Positions 62,724-64,000 of a stretch of 64,000 nucleotides of DNA are shown here, piece by piece. The position numbers and the translations under genes are program-made. The notes beneath the pieces were generated by a model, which saw only the letters and a list, made by a program, of their open reading frames with translations, had not been told where the DNA came from and ran no database searches. How positions within the stretch are numbered: the stretch's first letter is position 1; each line of letters opens with the position of its first letter. Origin of the DNA: CAMCXT01 sp040403315 (GTDB lineage: Bacteria; Bacteroidota; Bacteroidia; M30B66); the NCBI GenBank assembly GCA_040403315.1, contig JBBAKX010000002.1, positions 434,001-498,000 of the forward strand, given 5' to 3'.

Positions 62724-63127
62724 TGAACATCCGGCAATCCAGAATTAAACATGGTGCAGAGGTGAACACTCACTCTCTGAACGATATCATGTTCTTCCTG
62801 CTGCTCTTTTTCTTGATCGTTTCCACGATGATCAGTCCAAGTGTTGTAAAGCTTAATCTTCCGAGCGCAAAAAAAACGCAAACCGTTGATAAGCAACCGA
62901 TCAACTTGGAGATTTCGCAAGATATGCGATATTATCTTGCAGGAAAAGAAGTTGAATTCGATAATCTTGAATCGGCAATTCAGGCAGCAATTGTAAACAA
63001 AACTGAACCTACAATCGTATTGAGATTAGACAAGGAACTTACCGTCCAACAATTGGTTGATGTGCTAGAAATTGGCAACAAACTGAAAGTGAAGATGATC
63101 CTTGCTACCCGACCTCCAAACGGATAA
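62723..63127 (+). CDS. exbD: ExbD/TolR-like biopolymer transport protein
   Basis: This 134-residue protein has one N-terminal helix (~18-38, NDIMFFLLLFFLIVSTMI) with an Asn-Asp before it, matching the pore Asp region of ExbD. A periplasmic domain follows (TIVLRLDKELTVQQLVDVLE). It pairs with ExbB to couple proton flow. The gene overlaps exbB by 1 nt and is followed 5 nt later by the TonB gene. The length is normal. Confidence 0.9.
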   Translation: MNIRQSRIKHGAEVNTHSLNDIMFFLLLFFLIVSTMISPSVVKLNLPSAKKTQTVDKQPINLEISQDMRYYLAGKEVEFDNLESAIQAAIVNKTEPTIVLRLDKELTVQQLVDVLEIGNKLKVKMILATRPPNG

Positions 63128-63131
63128 GCTT

Positions 63132-63995
63132 ATGCAAATCAGTCAGAAATCGGATAAATGGTATGCAATGGCAATTACACTTGCCTTTCATGGCTTGTTG
63201 TTGCTCTTGTTTCTTTTATATAAGATCATCACCCCTATTCCACCATTCGAAATCATCGAACCCGGCGGCGGTGGCGGATTGGGTGTAGAGCTCAATTTCG
63301 GCGATTCGCCTGATGGAATGGGCAATACAAATCCGGAATTGCTGAGCGCTAACAATGTAGGCGGGGCTTCTGCACCCGAAGAAGACAATTTCATTACCGA
63401 TGAAAGCACCGACAATTTCATAAAGGAAGTTCAGAAGCCTAAAACTAAAAAGCCTCGCAAAGAACTGAAACGTCCTCAAGATGGCCCGCGGATTAGTCAG
63501 AAGGTTGAAGAAACAACCGACACCCGCGCTTTATATCCTGGTAAAAAAGGTGGAAGCGAAGGGAAAACAGGCAAACCGGGCAACCAAGGGTCTGAAGAAG
63601 GCGATCCTTTCGCACCTGCTTATACAGGTAAGGGCGGAGGAACAGGTCCTGGCAAAGGAACAGGAAAAGGTGGTGGTGAAGGCGATGGAGATGGACCGGG
63701 TAAGGGATCAGGAACCGGACCGGGTATTTCTGCGAATTTGTCGAATAGACGAGCAACAAGCCTTCCGAAACCAAGCTACGATTCCGATAAATCTGGAAAA
63801 GTTGTAGTCGACATTACTGTGGATGACAAAGGAAATGTGATCAAGGCAACTGCAGGAGGACGAGGAACCACGGTGCAAGATGCGTCTCTATTCCGTCAAG
63901 CCGAATCGGCTGCCAAACGTGCGAAATTCAATCCTGATAATACGGCAGCCGGAAAACAAATCGGAACAATCACCTACAATTTCATTAGAAGATAA
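63132..63995 (+). CDS. TonB family energy transducer
   Basis: This 287-residue protein starts at the ATG at 63132 and has a short cytoplasmic part, a membrane helix (~15-35, MAITLAFHGLLLLLFLLYKII), and a long Gly-, Lys- and Pro-rich periplasmic linker. The last ~65 residues form the TonB C-terminal fold (SGKVVVDITVDDKGNVIKA, AESAAKRAKFNPD, ITYNFIRR). It passes proton energy to outer-membrane receptors. The gene completes the exbB-exbD-tonB operon just before the window end. The Gly-rich linker replaces the usual Pro-rich spacer. Confidence 0.9.
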   Translation: MQISQKSDKWYAMAITLAFHGLLLLLFLLYKIITPIPPFEIIEPGGGGGLGVELNFGDSPDGMGNTNPELLSANNVGGASAPEEDNFITDESTDNFIKEVQKPKTKKPRKELKRPQDGPRISQKVEETTDTRALYPGKKGGSEGKTGKPGNQGSEEGDPFAPAYTGKGGGTGPGKGTGKGGGEGDGDGPGKGSGTGPGISANLSNRRATSLPKPSYDSDKSGKVVVDITVDDKGNVIKATAGGRGTTVQDASLFRQAESAAKRAKFNPDNTAAGKQIGTITYNFIRR

Positions 63996-64000
63996 AGGTG

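Overview
The window is a chromosomal segment of a Bacteroidota bacterium, most likely a Flavobacteriales-type lineage. The evidence is threefold. It carries the core type IX secretion (T9SS)/gliding genes porU, porV, a porP/sprF paralog and gldJ. It has ten genes whose products end in T9SS sorting domains (eight type A, two type B). It also has repeated matches to the Bacteroidota sigma factor -7 element TAnnTTTG. The DNA is AT-rich, TAA/TAG/TGA are all used as stops, and no tRNA, rRNA, CRISPR array, prophage or intact insertion sequence was seen.

Region 1 (1-28 kb) is a surface-protein region. A truncated Calx-beta/lamin-tail protein and a six-repeat type B cargo protein are followed by a compact five-gene run (4319-11074): a secreted phospholipase-D-fold enzyme, a lamin-tail lipoprotein, an SdiA-regulated/phytase-like beta-propeller, a phosphate-selective-type porin and another lamin-tail cargo protein. 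This resembles an outer-membrane phosphodiester/phosphate acquisition module. A 2266-residue cargo protein comes next, then pirin-yceI, a DNA alkylation repair-type protein, an unknown outer-envelope protein coupled to a Tat-exported VOC lipoprotein, and three more T9SS cargo proteins.

Region 2 (28-45 kb) is mostly housekeeping and metabolism. It holds an imperfect 178-bp direct-repeat pair, an M3 peptidase, DUF1761, an HTTM (gamma-carboxylase-like) membrane protein interrupted by an in-frame TGA at a probable conserved Trp, a fatty-acid desaturase, an SDR protein, MscS, CorA, an HsdR-N-like nuclease-fold protein whose start codon overlaps that of the divergent AMP nucleosidase, YwbE, an M16 peptidase and a deoxynucleoside kinase. 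Two REP-like palindromes lie at its end.

Region 3 (45-57.6 kb) is the T9SS/gliding block. On the minus strand it reads porU, porV, ispF, cdd, pdhA, pdhC; divergently on the plus strand it reads porP-like, gldJ, murF. PorU and PorV act in removing and replacing cargo sorting domains, so this block serves the cargo encoded in region 1.

Region 4 (57.6-64 kb) carries an acyl-CoA dehydrogenase, anmK, a very acidic small protein, a Glu/Leu-type dehydrogenase with a palindromic operator candidate, and an exbB-exbD-tonB operon. No wholly new defence or mobile system is evident. The best leads are the nonsense-interrupted HTTM gene, the 4.3-11 kb secreted phosphodiesterase/porin operon, the overlapping divergent start codons, and two small families of non-coding repeats.
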